A DNA stretch of 64,000 nt from Rhizobium mesoamericanum STM3625. Lineage in GTDB: Bacteria > Pseudomonadota > Alphaproteobacteria > Rhizobiales > Rhizobiaceae. The position numbers were made by a program, and so were the translations under genes. This document shows, piece by piece, positions 45,418-54,512 of this stretch. The notes under the pieces were generated by a model. That model saw nothing but the letters and a program-made list of their open reading frames with translations. It had not been told where the DNA came from and did no database searches. Positions within the stretch are counted from its first letter, which is position 1. Every line of letters begins with the position of its first letter. The stretch lies in the NCBI RefSeq assembly GCF_000312665.1, contig NZ_HF536772.1:3666688-3730687 (forward strand), written 5' to 3'.

Positions 45418-46326
45418 ATGTGCGGAATTGTCGGTCTTTTCCTGAAGGATAAGGCGCTGGAGCCGAAACTCGGCGCGCTTCTGTCTTCCATGCTGATCAA
45501 GATGACCGATCGCGGACCTGACAGCGCGGGCATTGCGATCTACGGCAACGATATTGGCAATACAGCGAAGATAACCGTTCAGTCGGCCGATCCGGCCAAG
45601 GATTTCGAGGGGCTGGAACATGCACTGCGGCGGGCGCTCGAGGTCCCGGTGACCGTGGTGGTCAAGTACACGCACGCGGTCATCACCCTTGCCAAGGACA
45701 AGCTCGACGAGGGCAGGGCGGCCCTGACGGCACTGCGGCCGGAGATCCGCGTCATGAGCAGCGGTGATACCGTCGAGATCTACAAGGAAGTCGGCCTGCC
45801 GAAAGATGTGGTCTCGCGCTTTGGCGTGACCGACATGTCCGGCACGCACGGCATTGGGCATACCCGCATGGCGACGGAATCGGCCGTTACCACGCTCGGT
45901 GCGCATCCCTTCTCCACCGGCGCGGACCAGTGCCTTGTTCACAACGGTTCTCTGTCGAACCACAATAACCTGCGCCGCGAGCTGAAGCGCGAGGGCATGA
46001 TCTTCGAAACGGAAAACGACACCGAAGTCGCCGCCGCCTATCTCACGGCAGAGATGGCCAAAGGCAAGGATCTCGGGGCGGCGCTTGAAAGCGCGGTCGA
46101 CGATCTCGATGGCTTCTTTACTTTCGTCGTCGGCACCAAGTCGGGCTTCGGTGTCGTCCGCGATCCAATTGCCTGCAAGCCGGCGGTCATGGCGGAAACC
46201 GATCAATATGTCGCCTTCGGCTCCGAATATCGCGCGTTGGTCAATCTCCCGGGCATCGAGAATGCCCGCATATGGGAGCCGGAGCCGGCAACCGTCTATT
46301 TCTGGGATCACGAAAAGGCTGCCTGA
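45418..46326 (+). CDS. mgsA: N-methylglutamate synthase subunit A (class II glutamine amidotransferase)
   Basis: 302 residues starting MCGIVGLFLKDKALEPKLGA, so the initiator Met is removed to expose the nucleophilic Cys of class II amidotransferases. RGPDSAGIAIYG, GIGHTRMATESAVTTLGAHP and NGSLSNHNNLRRE match the GltB N-terminal amidotransferase domain (GlxB). In the N-methylglutamate pathway it is MgsA, subunit of the three-part synthase that makes N-methylglutamate. An ORF start 60 bp upstream was rejected because the Cys must be N-terminal. It is the first gene of mgsABC. Confidence 0.88.
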   Translation: MCGIVGLFLKDKALEPKLGALLSSMLIKMTDRGPDSAGIAIYGNDIGNTAKITVQSADPAKDFEGLEHALRRALEVPVTVVVKYTHAVITLAKDKLDEGRAALTALRPEIRVMSSGDTVEIYKEVGLPKDVVSRFGVTDMSGTHGIGHTRMATESAVTTLGAHPFSTGADQCLVHNGSLSNHNNLRRELKREGMIFETENDTEVAAAYLTAEMAKGKDLGAALESAVDDLDGFFTFVVGTKSGFGVVRDPIACKPAVMAETDQYVAFGSEYRALVNLPGIENARIWEPEPATVYFWDHEKAA

Positions 46327-46355
46327 TCGGCGCGCTGCAATCGAGAGAGTTTTTC

Positions 46356-47042
46356 ATGCCAGTTTTCGACCTATCCGTCACGCCGCTGCGCGAACTCAAC
46401 AGCACACTCCATGGCCTTGCGGCAGGCGCCAACGACACGGCCTTCGAAGTCATCAATCCGCGCGGCCACCATGCTGTCGCCGCCGGCATCGACGCGCCGG
46501 TCACCGTCGATATCAAAGGGTCCGTCGGCTATTACTGCGCCGGCATGAACGATGGCGGTATCGTCACCGTGCATGGCTCGGCGGGTCCTGGTGTCGCCGA
46601 GAACATGATGTCCGGCAGCGTCATCATCGAAGGTGACGCCAGCCAATATGCGGGGGCGACCGGCCGCGGAGGCTTGCTCGTCATCAAGGGCAACGCAGCG
46701 TCGCGCTGTGGCATCTCGATGAAGGGCATCGATATCGTCGTCTACGGCAATATCGGCCATATGTCCGCCTTCATGGGGCAGTCCGGCCATCTGGTCGTGC
46801 TCGGTGACGCCGGCGATGCGCTGGGCGATAGCCTTTATGAAGCCAAGCTCTTTGTTCGTGGCTCGGTCAAAAGCCTCGGTTCAGACTGCGTCGAAAAGGA
46901 AATGCGTCCGGAGCATCTGGCAAAGCTCTCTGAGCTTCTCGAAAAGGCCGGCGTGCGTGGCATCGCGCCCAGGGAGTTCAAGCGCTACGGATCAGCCCGC
47001 AAACTTTATAATTTCAACATCGATAATGCCGACGCGTATTGA
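46356..47042 (+). CDS. mgsB: N-methylglutamate synthase subunit B (GltB C-terminal-like, GlxC)
   Basis: 228 residues built of the right-handed beta-helix repeat of the glutamate synthase C-terminal (GXGXG) domain: GYYCAGMNDGGIVTVHGSAG, GGLLVIKGNAASRCGISMKG and IVVYGNIGHMSAFMGQSGH. In glutamate synthase this domain is part of one large protein; here it is a separate subunit between the amidotransferase and FMN-domain subunits. The start ATG follows a GAGAGAG-rich leader. It is 30 bp from mgsA and 16 bp from mgsC, so translated as part of one message. Confidence 0.87.
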   Translation: MPVFDLSVTPLRELNSTLHGLAAGANDTAFEVINPRGHHAVAAGIDAPVTVDIKGSVGYYCAGMNDGGIVTVHGSAGPGVAENMMSGSVIIEGDASQYAGATGRGGLLVIKGNAASRCGISMKGIDIVVYGNIGHMSAFMGQSGHLVVLGDAGDALGDSLYEAKLFVRGSVKSLGSDCVEKEMRPEHLAKLSELLEKAGVRGIAPREFKRYGSARKLYNFNIDNADAY

Positions 47043-47057
47043 GACGAAGGGGACCCC

Positions 47058-48386
47058 ATGAGCTACCACAATCCATACACGCCGCCGCGCAAGTCGGCCA
47101 CCTTCGACGATCATACGCTCGCTGAAATCCGCCGTGCGGCGGCGACCGGCATCTACGATATTCGCGGCGCCGGCACCAAGCGCAAGGTGCCCCATTTCGA
47201 TGATCTGCTGTTCCTCGGCGCTTCGATCTCACGCTATCCGCTCGAAGGCTATCGCGAGAAATGCGATACCACCGTCGTCCTCGGCAGCCGTTTCGCCAAG
47301 AAGCCAATCACGTTGAAGACCCCGATTACTATCGCCGGCATGAGCTTCGGTGCTCTTTCGGGCAACGCCAAGGAAGCGCTCGGGCGGGGCGCAACGCTTG
47401 CCGGCACGTCGACCACGACAGGCGACGGTGGCATGACGGACGAGGAGCGCGGCCATTCGCAGACACTGGTCTATCAGTATCTCCCCTCGCGCTACGGCAT
47501 GAATCCAAAAGACTTGCGCCGCGCCGATGCGATCGAAGTGGTCGTCGGGCAGGGGGCAAAGCCTGGCGGCGGCGGCATGCTGCTCGGCCAGAAGATCTCG
47601 GATCGCGTCGCCAACATGCGCAATCTGCCGAAAGGCATTGATCAGCGCTCGGCCTGCCGCCATCCAGACTGGACCGGCCCGGACGATCTCGAAATCAAGA
47701 TCATGGAATTGCGCGAAATCACCGATTGGGAGAAGCCGATCTACGTCAAGGTCGGCGGTGCGCGGCCCTATTATGACACGGCCCTCGCTGTCAAGGCCGG
47801 TGCCGATGTCGTCGTGCTCGATGGCATGCAGGGTGGCACCGCTGCGACACAGGACGTCTTCATCGAGAATGTCGGCATGCCGACGCTCGCCTGTATTCGA
47901 CCCGCCGTCCAGGCGCTGCAGGATCTCGGCATGCATCGTAAGGTGCAGCTCATCATTTCCGGTGGCATCCGCTCCGGTGCGGATGTGGCAAAGGCGCTTG
48001 CGCTTGGCGCGGATGCAGTTGCCATCGGCACGGCGGCGCTCGTCGCAATCGGCGACAACGATCCCAAATGGGAGGAAGAGTATCAGAAACTCGGCACGAC
48101 GGCCGGTGCCTATGATGACTGGCACGAGGGCAAGGACCCGGCTGGCATCACGACGCAGGATCCGGAGCTTGCCAAGCGCCTCGATCCTGTTGCGGCCGGC
48201 AGGCGCCTTGCCAATTATCTCAAGGTGATGACCCTGGAGGCGCAGACGATCGCGCGCGCTTGCGGCAAAAATCATCTGCACAACCTGGAGCCGGAGGACT
48301 TGTGTGCGCTAACAATGGAAGCTGCCGCCATGGCGCAGATTCCACTTGCCGGCACCAACTGGTATCCAGGTAAGGGAGGCTTTTAA
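47058..48386 (+). CDS. mgsC: N-methylglutamate synthase subunit C (FMN glutamate-synthase domain, GlxD)
   Basis: 442 residues of the FMN-binding glutamate synthase central domain. Blocks include PITIAGMSFGALSGNAKEAL, GTSTTTGDGGMTDEERGHSQ, YVKVGGARPYYDTALAVKAG, VLDGMQGGTAATQDVF and the C-terminal HNLEPEDLCALTMEAAAMA. It makes the synthase active site together with MgsA and MgsB. In rhizobia this gene is usually labelled glxD or glutamate synthase large subunit. It stops 78 bp before gmaS, with a strong hairpin between. Confidence 0.88.
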   Translation: MSYHNPYTPPRKSATFDDHTLAEIRRAAATGIYDIRGAGTKRKVPHFDDLLFLGASISRYPLEGYREKCDTTVVLGSRFAKKPITLKTPITIAGMSFGALSGNAKEALGRGATLAGTSTTTGDGGMTDEERGHSQTLVYQYLPSRYGMNPKDLRRADAIEVVVGQGAKPGGGGMLLGQKISDRVANMRNLPKGIDQRSACRHPDWTGPDDLEIKIMELREITDWEKPIYVKVGGARPYYDTALAVKAGADVVVLDGMQGGTAATQDVFIENVGMPTLACIRPAVQALQDLGMHRKVQLIISGGIRSGADVAKALALGADAVAIGTAALVAIGDNDPKWEEEYQKLGTTAGAYDDWHEGKDPAGITTQDPELAKRLDPVAAGRRLANYLKVMTLEAQTIARACGKNHLHNLEPEDLCALTMEAAAMAQIPLAGTNWYPGKGGF

Positions 48387-48391
48387 GATTC

Positions 48392-48415
48392 CGGCCGGGC
48401 CGAGGGGCCCGGCCG
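48392..48415 (+). other. Strong hairpin between mgsC and gmaS
   Basis: Perfect 10-bp arms CGGCCGGGCC and GGCCCGGCCG with loop GAGG. There is no T-run after it, so it is more likely an mRNA-stability or processing element that sets different levels of MgsC and GmaS than a full terminator. Confidence 0.6.
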
Positions 48416-48463
48416 CTGCATGCATCATCGAAGTGTCTCGAAGAAATCCAAAGGGGAACGAGA

Positions 48464-49771
48464 ATGACACTGGATCTTGCTGCCTTTGCAAAAGACAAAG
48501 GCATCAAATATTTCATGATCAGTTATACGGATCTTTTTTCCGCTCAGCGCGCCAAACTGGTGCCGGCCCAGGCGATTGCCGGTATGCAGGAAGAGGGCGC
48601 CGGCTTTGCCGGCTTTGCGACCTGGCTCGACATGACGCCCGCCCATCCCGATCTTTTCGCCGTGCCTGATGCATCCTCCGTCATCCAGCTCCCGTGGAAG
48701 AAGGATGTTGCCTGGGTCGCGGCCGATTGCATGATGGAAGGCGAACTCGTCGGCCAGGCGCCGCGCAATGTGTTGAAGAAGCTCGTCAGGCAGGCCGCGG
48801 CCGAAGGCAAGCGGGTCAAGACCGGCGTCGAAGCGGAATTCTTCCTGATCACTCCCGATGGCAGCAAGATATCCGACGAATACGACACGGCGGAAAAGCC
48901 ATGCTATGACCAGCAGGCCGTTATGCGGCGCTACGACGTCATCTCGGAAATCTGCGACTATATGCTGGAACTCGGCTGGGGCGCCTATCAGAACGACCAC
49001 GAGGACGCCAACGGCCAGTTCGAGATGAACTGGGAGTTCGACGATGCACTGAAGACGGCCGACAAGCATTCCTTCTTCAAATTCATGGTCAAGTCGATCG
49101 CTGAGAAGCACGGGCTTCGCGCCACCTTCATGCCCAAACCCTTCAAGGGCCTCACAGGCAATGGCTGCCATTGCCATATCTCAGTGTGGGACAATGACGG
49201 CAGGATCAACGTCTTTGCAGATAGAGAGGCCGAATTCGGTCTGTCGGCCCAGGGTAAGCATTTCCTCGGCGGCATCATGAAGCATGCTTCATCACTGGCG
49301 GCGATCACCAACCCGACGGTCAATTCCTATAAGCGCATCAACGCGCCGCGCACGACATCGGGTGCTACCTGGTCCCCCAATACCGTGACATGGACCGGCA
49401 ACAACCGGACCCATATGGTGCGTGTGCCGGGCCCGGGCCGCTTCGAGCTGCGCCTGCCAGATGGCGCGGTCAATCCCTACCTCTTGCAGGCGGTCATTAT
49501 CGCTGCAGGCCTCGACGGCTTGCGCAGCCGGGCCGATCCGGGACCTCATCATGATATCGACATGTATGCGGAGGGCCACCTGGTAAAGAATGCACCGCGC
49601 CTTCCGCTCAATCTGCTCGACGCCCTGCGAGCCTATGACGAGGACGAGGGTCTGAAGCAGGCGATCGGTTTGGAGTTCTCCGAAGCCTATCTGAAGCTGA
49701 AGCATCAGGAATGGAACGCCTACTGTTCGCATTTCACGCAGTGGGAGCGCGACAGCACGCTCGATATCTGA
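48464..49771 (+). CDS. gmaS: Gamma-glutamylmethylamide synthetase (type III glutamine synthetase-like, GlnT)
   Basis: 435 residues. The glutamine synthetase fold is shown by KTGVEAEFFLITPDG, ANGQFEMNWEFDD, LRATFMPKPFKGLTGNGCHC and NPTVNSYKRINAPRTTSGAT. This is the GlnT/type III-like group that in methylotrophs acts as GmaS, joining methylamine to glutamate at ATP cost to make gamma-glutamylmethylamide. The link with mgsABC and mgdABCD makes that activity more likely than ordinary glutamine synthesis. GmaS is the standard marker enzyme for methylamine use through the N-methylglutamate pathway. Confidence 0.86.
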   Translation: MTLDLAAFAKDKGIKYFMISYTDLFSAQRAKLVPAQAIAGMQEEGAGFAGFATWLDMTPAHPDLFAVPDASSVIQLPWKKDVAWVAADCMMEGELVGQAPRNVLKKLVRQAAAEGKRVKTGVEAEFFLITPDGSKISDEYDTAEKPCYDQQAVMRRYDVISEICDYMLELGWGAYQNDHEDANGQFEMNWEFDDALKTADKHSFFKFMVKSIAEKHGLRATFMPKPFKGLTGNGCHCHISVWDNDGRINVFADREAEFGLSAQGKHFLGGIMKHASSLAAITNPTVNSYKRINAPRTTSGATWSPNTVTWTGNNRTHMVRVPGPGRFELRLPDGAVNPYLLQAVIIAAGLDGLRSRADPGPHHDIDMYAEGHLVKNAPRLPLNLLDALRAYDEDEGLKQAIGLEFSEAYLKLKHQEWNAYCSHFTQWERDSTLDI

Positions 49772-49866
49772 GTGCAGAGCCAAAAGATGCCTGAAATGAC
49801 CAATGCGCCGGGACATACCCGGCGCAGAGGCGGATTTCCAACCATGGACGGCGGATCAAGATCAGC

Positions 49867-50751
49867 ATGACGAGCTATGTATTGACAGTGACGTGCAAAT
49901 CGACGCGTGGGATCGTTGCGGCGATCTCGAACTATCTGGCCGAGCAGGGCTGCAACATCGTCGATTCCAGCCAGTTCGACGATCTCGATACCGGCAAGTT
50001 CTTCATGCGCGTCTCCTTCATCTCAGAAGAAGGCATCGGCGGCCCAGCGCTTGTCGAAGGTTTCAAGCCGATCGCCGGCAAGTTCGCCATGGATGCCGAA
50101 ATCCACGATGCCAAGAAGCGCATAAAGGTGCTGCTCATGGTCTCGCGCTTCGGCCATTGCTTGAACGACCTGCTCTATCGCTGGAAGATCGGCGCGCTGC
50201 CGATCGACATCGTCGGGGTCGTCTCCAATCATTTCGATTACCAAAAGGTTGTCGTCAATCACGATATCCCCTTCCACCACATCAAGGTGACGAAGGACAA
50301 CAAGCCGCAGGCCGAAGCTCAGCTGATGGAAATCGTCGACCAGACCGGCACCGAACTCGTCGTTCTGGCGCGCTACATGCAGGTTTTGTCGGATGCGCTG
50401 TGCCGGAAGATGTCGGGCCGGATCATCAACATCCATCATTCCTTCCTGCCGTCCTTCAAGGGAGCGAACCCCTACAAGCAGGCCTACGAGCGCGGCGTGA
50501 AGCTGATCGGGGCGACGGCGCATTATGTGACGGCCGATCTCGACGAGGGTCCGATCATCGAGCAGGACACGGCGCGCATCACCCATGCGCAGTCGGCCGA
50601 CGACTATGTCTCGATCGGCCGCGATGTGGAGAGCCAGGTGCTGGCCCGCGCCATCCATGCGCATATCCACTTCCGCACCTTCCTGAACGGCAATCGTACC
50701 GTCGTCTTCCCGGCAAGCCCTGGTTCCTATGCCTCCGAGCGCATGGGGTGA
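49867..50751 (+). CDS. purU: Formyltetrahydrofolate deformylase
   Basis: 294 residues: an N-terminal ACT domain (YVLTVTCKSTRGIVAAISNY) and a formyltransferase-like hydrolase domain with INIHHSFLPSFKGANPYKQA and HYVTADLDEGPIIEQD, which holds the catalytic aspartate. It hydrolyses 10-formyl-THF to formate and THF. Next to folD it would recycle the tetrahydrofolate loaded by the demethylation steps and send C1 units out as formate for energy. It is 3 bp from folD, clearly co-transcribed. Confidence 0.93.
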   Translation: MTSYVLTVTCKSTRGIVAAISNYLAEQGCNIVDSSQFDDLDTGKFFMRVSFISEEGIGGPALVEGFKPIAGKFAMDAEIHDAKKRIKVLLMVSRFGHCLNDLLYRWKIGALPIDIVGVVSNHFDYQKVVVNHDIPFHHIKVTKDNKPQAEAQLMEIVDQTGTELVVLARYMQVLSDALCRKMSGRIINIHHSFLPSFKGANPYKQAYERGVKLIGATAHYVTADLDEGPIIEQDTARITHAQSADDYVSIGRDVESQVLARAIHAHIHFRTFLNGNRTVVFPASPGSYASERMG

Positions 50752-50754
50752 GCG

Positions 50755-51660
50755 ATGACGTCTGCGGCAGTGATCGACGGGAGACAAGCGGCGGCTTCGG
50801 TAATCGAGGCTGTAAAGGCCGCAGCGACAGGACTTGAGCAAGAGGCCAGGGTGAAGACCGGGCTTGCAGTCGTCATCGTCGGCGATGATCCGGCCAGCCA
50901 CACCTATGTCGGCGCCAAGGGTCGCATGGCCAAAGAATGCGGCTTCAACTCCATCCAACACACACTGCCGACCGAAACGACGCAGGAAGAGCTTGCCGGC
51001 CTGGTGGCGGCGCTGAACGACGATCCCATGATCCACGGCATTCTCGTTCAGCTGCCGCTGCCGAAACATCTGAATTCCGATGCGATCATTCAGTCGATCC
51101 AGCCACAGAAGGATGTCGACGGCCTGCATGTCGTCAATGCCGGCAAGCTGGCGACCGGCGATCTGGCAACCGGACTGATCTCCTGCACGCCGGCCGGCGC
51201 CATGCTTTTGGTGCGCTCCATCCATGGTGAGGATCTGTCAGGTCTGAATGCTGTGGTCATCGGCCGCTCCAACCTGTTCGGCAAGCCCATGGCGCAATTG
51301 CTGCTTTCTGCCAATGCGACGGTTACGACGGCGCATTCGCGCACCAAGGATCTCGCCTCCGTCGCAAGAGGTGCCGATATTCTGGTGGCGGCCGTCGGCC
51401 GCCCGGAAATGGTGAAAGCGGATTGGGTGAAGCCGGGCGCCACCGTTATCGATGTCGGCATCAACCGGATCGATGCGCCGGAGCGGGGCGAGGGCAAGAG
51501 CCGGCTGGTCGGCGACGTCGCCTATGGAGAGGCTGCCGATGTAGCTGCCGCGATCACGCCGGTTCCTGGCGGTGTCGGGCCGATGACGATTGCCATGTTG
51601 ATGGCCAATACCGTTATCGCAGCCCATCGCGCCGCCGGCAAAAGGCCGCCGAAGTTTTGA
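50755..51660 (+). CDS. folD: Methylenetetrahydrofolate dehydrogenase/methenyl-THF cyclohydrolase
   Basis: 301 residues of the bifunctional FolD: YVGAKGRMAKECGFN contains the catalytic Tyr/Lys pair, IQSIQPQKDVDGLH, VVIGRSNLFGKPMAQLLL and PVPGGVGPMTIAMLM are diagnostic. It converts the methylene-THF formed by amine demethylation to formyl-THF, the substrate of PurU. It is probably a pathway-dedicated copy, since a housekeeping folD would be expected elsewhere. A promoter region for the dmm operon follows. Confidence 0.94.
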   Translation: MTSAAVIDGRQAAASVIEAVKAAATGLEQEARVKTGLAVVIVGDDPASHTYVGAKGRMAKECGFNSIQHTLPTETTQEELAGLVAALNDDPMIHGILVQLPLPKHLNSDAIIQSIQPQKDVDGLHVVNAGKLATGDLATGLISCTPAGAMLLVRSIHGEDLSGLNAVVIGRSNLFGKPMAQLLLSANATVTTAHSRTKDLASVARGADILVAAVGRPEMVKADWVKPGATVIDVGINRIDAPERGEGKSRLVGDVAYGEAADVAAAITPVPGGVGPMTIAMLMANTVIAAHRAAGKRPPKF

Positions 51661-51703
51661 GCGAAATGCTATCTCGAGAGTGAGAAAAACCCTTCGGATC
51701 GGC

Positions 51704-51748
51704 TTGCCAAGGCGTGAAAGATAATTATACTCAGGAAATAAATATTCC
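51704..51748 (+). promoter_or_regulatory. Promoter and operator-like palindrome for the dmm operon
   Basis: A candidate sigma-70 promoter (TTGCCA 51704-51709, 16-bp spacer, TATACT 51726-51731) lies in the 110-bp gap after folD. GGAA-ATAAATA-TTCC at 51734-51748 starts two bases after the -10 box, where a repressor would block transcription; it shares GAA-N7-TTC with the mgsA palindrome. Confidence 0.55.
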
Positions 51749-51770
51749 ATAGAAGAAAAAGAGGGAACGA

Positions 51771-52904
51771 ATGGCATTATCATGGCGTTTCTCCGCCCTG
51801 GCGGACCGGCACCGTGCTCTCGGATCGAAACTCGAGGACTGGAGCGGCATGGGAACCGCTTGGACCTACGATAAGGACATCTCGCAGGAGCATGTCGCGA
51901 TCCGCACCAAGGCCGGCATCATGGACGTTTCCGGCCTCAAAAAGGTGCATCTGGTTGGGCCGCACGCCATTGCCGTTCTCGACTATATCACGACGCGCGA
52001 CATGTCGAAGATCTATCCCGGCCGCTCGGTCTATGCCGCGATGCTCAACGACCGCGGCTACTTCACGGACGACTGCATCGTCTATCGCACCGGTCCGAAC
52101 TCGTGGATGCTGGTGCATGGCTCTGGGTCCGGCCACGAGGAAGTGCTCAAGCAGGCGACCGGCCGCAACTGCGCCGTCCTCTTCGACGATGACCTACACG
52201 ATCTGTCACTGCAAGGACCGATCGCTGTCGATTATCTCGCCAAATATGTGCCCGGCATCCGCGATCTCAAATACTTCCATCATATGCAAACGACGCTGTT
52301 CGGCGCGCCTGTGATGATCTCGCGCACCGGCTATACCGGCGAGCGCGGTTACGAGATCTTCGTGCGCGGACAAGATGCGTCCTTGGTCTGGGACCGCATC
52401 GTCTCGGAAGGTGAAGAGATGGGGATCATTCCCTGCTGCTTCAGCGTCCTCGACATGCTGCGCGTCGAAAGCTATCTGCTCTTCTATCCCTATGATAACT
52501 CGCAAATGTATCCCTTCGCCGACCAGCCGCCCGGCGACAGCCTGTGGGAGCTCGGCCTGGATTTCACCGTTAGCCCCGGCAAGACCGGTTTCCGCGGCGC
52601 CGAGGAACATGCACGTCTCAAGGGCAAGGAACGATTCAAGATCTTCGGCATGCTGATTGATGCTGACGGTCCGGCCGATCTCGGCGACGAAGTCTATTAC
52701 GAGGGCAAAAAGGTCGGGGTCATCACCTGCCCCTGCTATTCGACGCTTACCAAGAAGTCGATGGCGATCGCCCGTCTCGATGTCGACAAGGCTGTGCAAG
52801 GCACGAAGCTGGAAGTCCGCGGCCAAAACCGCAAGGCGAGCGCGATTGCCCATACGCTGCCATTCGACGATCCGGAAAAGAAGAAGAGGACGGCCATCGG
52901 CTAA
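51771..52904 (+). CDS. dmmD: Dimethylamine monooxygenase-associated GcvT-like folate protein
   Basis: 377 residues of the aminomethyltransferase (GcvT) family: KAGIMDVSGLKKVHLVGP, SRTGYTGERGYEIFVRGQD and LDMLRVESYLLFYPYDN. It is the first gene of a four-gene set (GcvT-like, small Cys4 protein, ferredoxin reductase, DUF3445) that matches the dmmDABC order described for dimethylamine monooxygenase. Its likely job is to capture the methyl-derived C1 unit on tetrahydrofolate. It has its own promoter. The letter assignment follows gene order; literature usage may differ. Confidence 0.82.
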   Translation: MALSWRFSALADRHRALGSKLEDWSGMGTAWTYDKDISQEHVAIRTKAGIMDVSGLKKVHLVGPHAIAVLDYITTRDMSKIYPGRSVYAAMLNDRGYFTDDCIVYRTGPNSWMLVHGSGSGHEEVLKQATGRNCAVLFDDDLHDLSLQGPIAVDYLAKYVPGIRDLKYFHHMQTTLFGAPVMISRTGYTGERGYEIFVRGQDASLVWDRIVSEGEEMGIIPCCFSVLDMLRVESYLLFYPYDNSQMYPFADQPPGDSLWELGLDFTVSPGKTGFRGAEEHARLKGKERFKIFGMLIDADGPADLGDEVYYEGKKVGVITCPCYSTLTKKSMAIARLDVDKAVQGTKLEVRGQNRKASAIAHTLPFDDPEKKKRTAIG

Positions 52905-52915
52905 AGGAGGCGCTC

Positions 52916-53521
52916 ATGCTTGTCGAAGGCATTAAGAGCCGACCGGCTTACCGTGGTCTCTCCATTCAGCCACATGCCCGGCGACACCTCTTCGTTCTCG
53001 AAGGGGAAGGCGCCCTTGCTCTTCTCGATCAAGGCGCCGTGCTCGATGACGCAACGCTGTCGCGTAGCGAGATCCTTTACGTTGCACGCGGCTCGCAGGG
53101 CAAGGGGCATGATGCTTCCTTGCGCAATCTTGGCGCCGACATGTTCTTCACGGCGCCGACGATCGCCACGTTGCTCTTCCGCCTGAGAGGCTCGCTTTCG
53201 ACGGCTCACATGGGCACGAGGCTCTATATCGCCGGCACCGAGGGATTTATCGGCCAAGCGATGATGGTGGCGATGGATTTGGGCATGGACCACGCCTCGA
53301 TCATAACGGAGCATCGCGGCTCGCTCGCAAGGCGGGTACAGTGCGTGCACTGCAAGGGCGTCACAGACGATGTGACGCATAGCCCGTTTAACTGCGGCCA
53401 TTGCCGGCTGCCGCTTCTGGTCCGCGATCATTATTCGCGCCGCCTGGGCGCCTTCCAGGGTGTCAATATCGATGCAGAGGAACCAGGCAGTGCGCCCGAT
53501 CCCGAGGAGTTGTTTTTGTGA
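52916..53521 (+). CDS. dmmA: Dimethylamine monooxygenase subunit DmmA family protein
   Basis: 201 residues. The C-terminal part has a CX2C-X13-CX2C motif (CVHC ... CGHC), which could bind zinc or a rubredoxin-like iron. The N-terminal part (LEGEGALALLDQGAVLDDAT, SEILYVARGSQGKGHD, LYIAGTEGFIGQAMMVA) has no well-known fold that I can name. It is co-transcribed with the reductase (start of which overlaps its stop) and the DUF3445 component. It may pass electrons or stabilise the complex. Confidence 0.78.
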   Translation: MLVEGIKSRPAYRGLSIQPHARRHLFVLEGEGALALLDQGAVLDDATLSRSEILYVARGSQGKGHDASLRNLGADMFFTAPTIATLLFRLRGSLSTAHMGTRLYIAGTEGFIGQAMMVAMDLGMDHASIITEHRGSLARRVQCVHCKGVTDDVTHSPFNCGHCRLPLLVRDHYSRRLGAFQGVNIDAEEPGSAPDPEELFL

Positions 53522-54483
53522 GCGGTGGTACAGAAATTCCGGTCCGCGTCGCAAAGGTGACGCCGGTTGCCGAACGGATAAAGCGGTTCCGTTTCGAGCG
53601 TCTCGACGGTAAACCCATGCCCTATTTTTCCGGCGGCGCTCACGTCATCGTCTCGATGAACGATGAAGCCCATGTGCGCCGCAACGCCTATTCGCTCATG
53701 TCGCCGCCACATGATTGCTCGGCCTATGAGATCAGCGTGCTGCGGGTTGAAGAATCGCGCGGTGGCTCCGCCTTCATGCATGACAAGGTAAGGGAGGGCG
53801 ACGAGCTCAAGGTCTCCTATCCCGTCAATTTCTTCCAGCCGGACTGGCGTGGCCGCAAGCATCTCTTGATCGCCGGCGGCATCGGCATCACCCCTTTCAT
53901 CGCGATGATGGAGCAGTTTTCCCGCGAAGGTGCCAATTTCGAGTTGCACTATGCTGTTCGTTCGCTTGATCAAGGCGCTTACTGCCGCGAGCTTGTCGAA
54001 CAATATGGCTCGCAGCGCGTGAAAATCTATTGTGACTCCGATCGCAATTTCATTCCGGTCTCCCGCCTTCTCGAAAGTCAGCCGCTCGGCACGCATCTCT
54101 ATGTGTGTGGTCCGGCCGGGATGATCGATGGCGTGCTGAAAACGGGTATCCAAGCCGGATGGCCGGAGCAAAATCTCCATTCGGAACGCTTCCTGTCATC
54201 ACAACCCGGCAAGCCCTTCTCCATCGTGCTGACCCGATCGGGCAAGACCGTACATGTCGGCCATCACGAAAGCATGCTGGAAGCGATCGAGGCGGCGGGT
54301 GTCGATGCACCCTACCTCTGTCGCGGCGGAGCATGCGGACAATGCGAGACAGGCGTTGCCGTCTGTGATGGCAAACTTCTGCATAACGACGTCTATCTGA
54401 ACGATGAAGAAAAGGCCTCCGACCGAAAGGTAATGATCTGCGTCTCCCGCTTTGAGGGGAGCGCGCTGCATCTCGACCTCTAG
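53518..54483 (+). CDS. dmmB: Dimethylamine monooxygenase ferredoxin reductase subunit (PDR/VanB-like)
   Basis: 321 residues of a phthalate dioxygenase reductase-type protein: flavin domain (RRNAYSLMSPPHD), NAD-binding domain (HLLIAGGIGITPFIAMM, YVCGPAGMIDGVL) and C-terminal plant-type [2Fe-2S] ferredoxin with YLCRGGACGQCETG and ICVSR. It transfers electrons from NAD(P)H to the terminal oxygenase. It begins with a GTG that overlaps the dmmA stop (GTGA); the upstream extension in the same frame lies inside dmmA and is rejected. A GAGGAG precedes it. Confidence 0.88.
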   Translation: MSGGTEIPVRVAKVTPVAERIKRFRFERLDGKPMPYFSGGAHVIVSMNDEAHVRRNAYSLMSPPHDCSAYEISVLRVEESRGGSAFMHDKVREGDELKVSYPVNFFQPDWRGRKHLLIAGGIGITPFIAMMEQFSREGANFELHYAVRSLDQGAYCRELVEQYGSQRVKIYCDSDRNFIPVSRLLESQPLGTHLYVCGPAGMIDGVLKTGIQAGWPEQNLHSERFLSSQPGKPFSIVLTRSGKTVHVGHHESMLEAIEAAGVDAPYLCRGGACGQCETGVAVCDGKLLHNDVYLNDEEKASDRKVMICVSRFEGSALHLDL

Positions 54484-54512
54484 GCATTCGGCCGATATCC
54501 AGGAGAACGGAC

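Noticed and set aside
45298..46311. 337-codon minus-strand ORF opposite mgsA
   Set aside because: Shadow; the plus strand has the N-terminal Cys amidotransferase motifs.
47229..48281. 350-codon minus-strand ORF opposite mgsC
   Set aside because: Shadow of the conserved FMN-domain gene.
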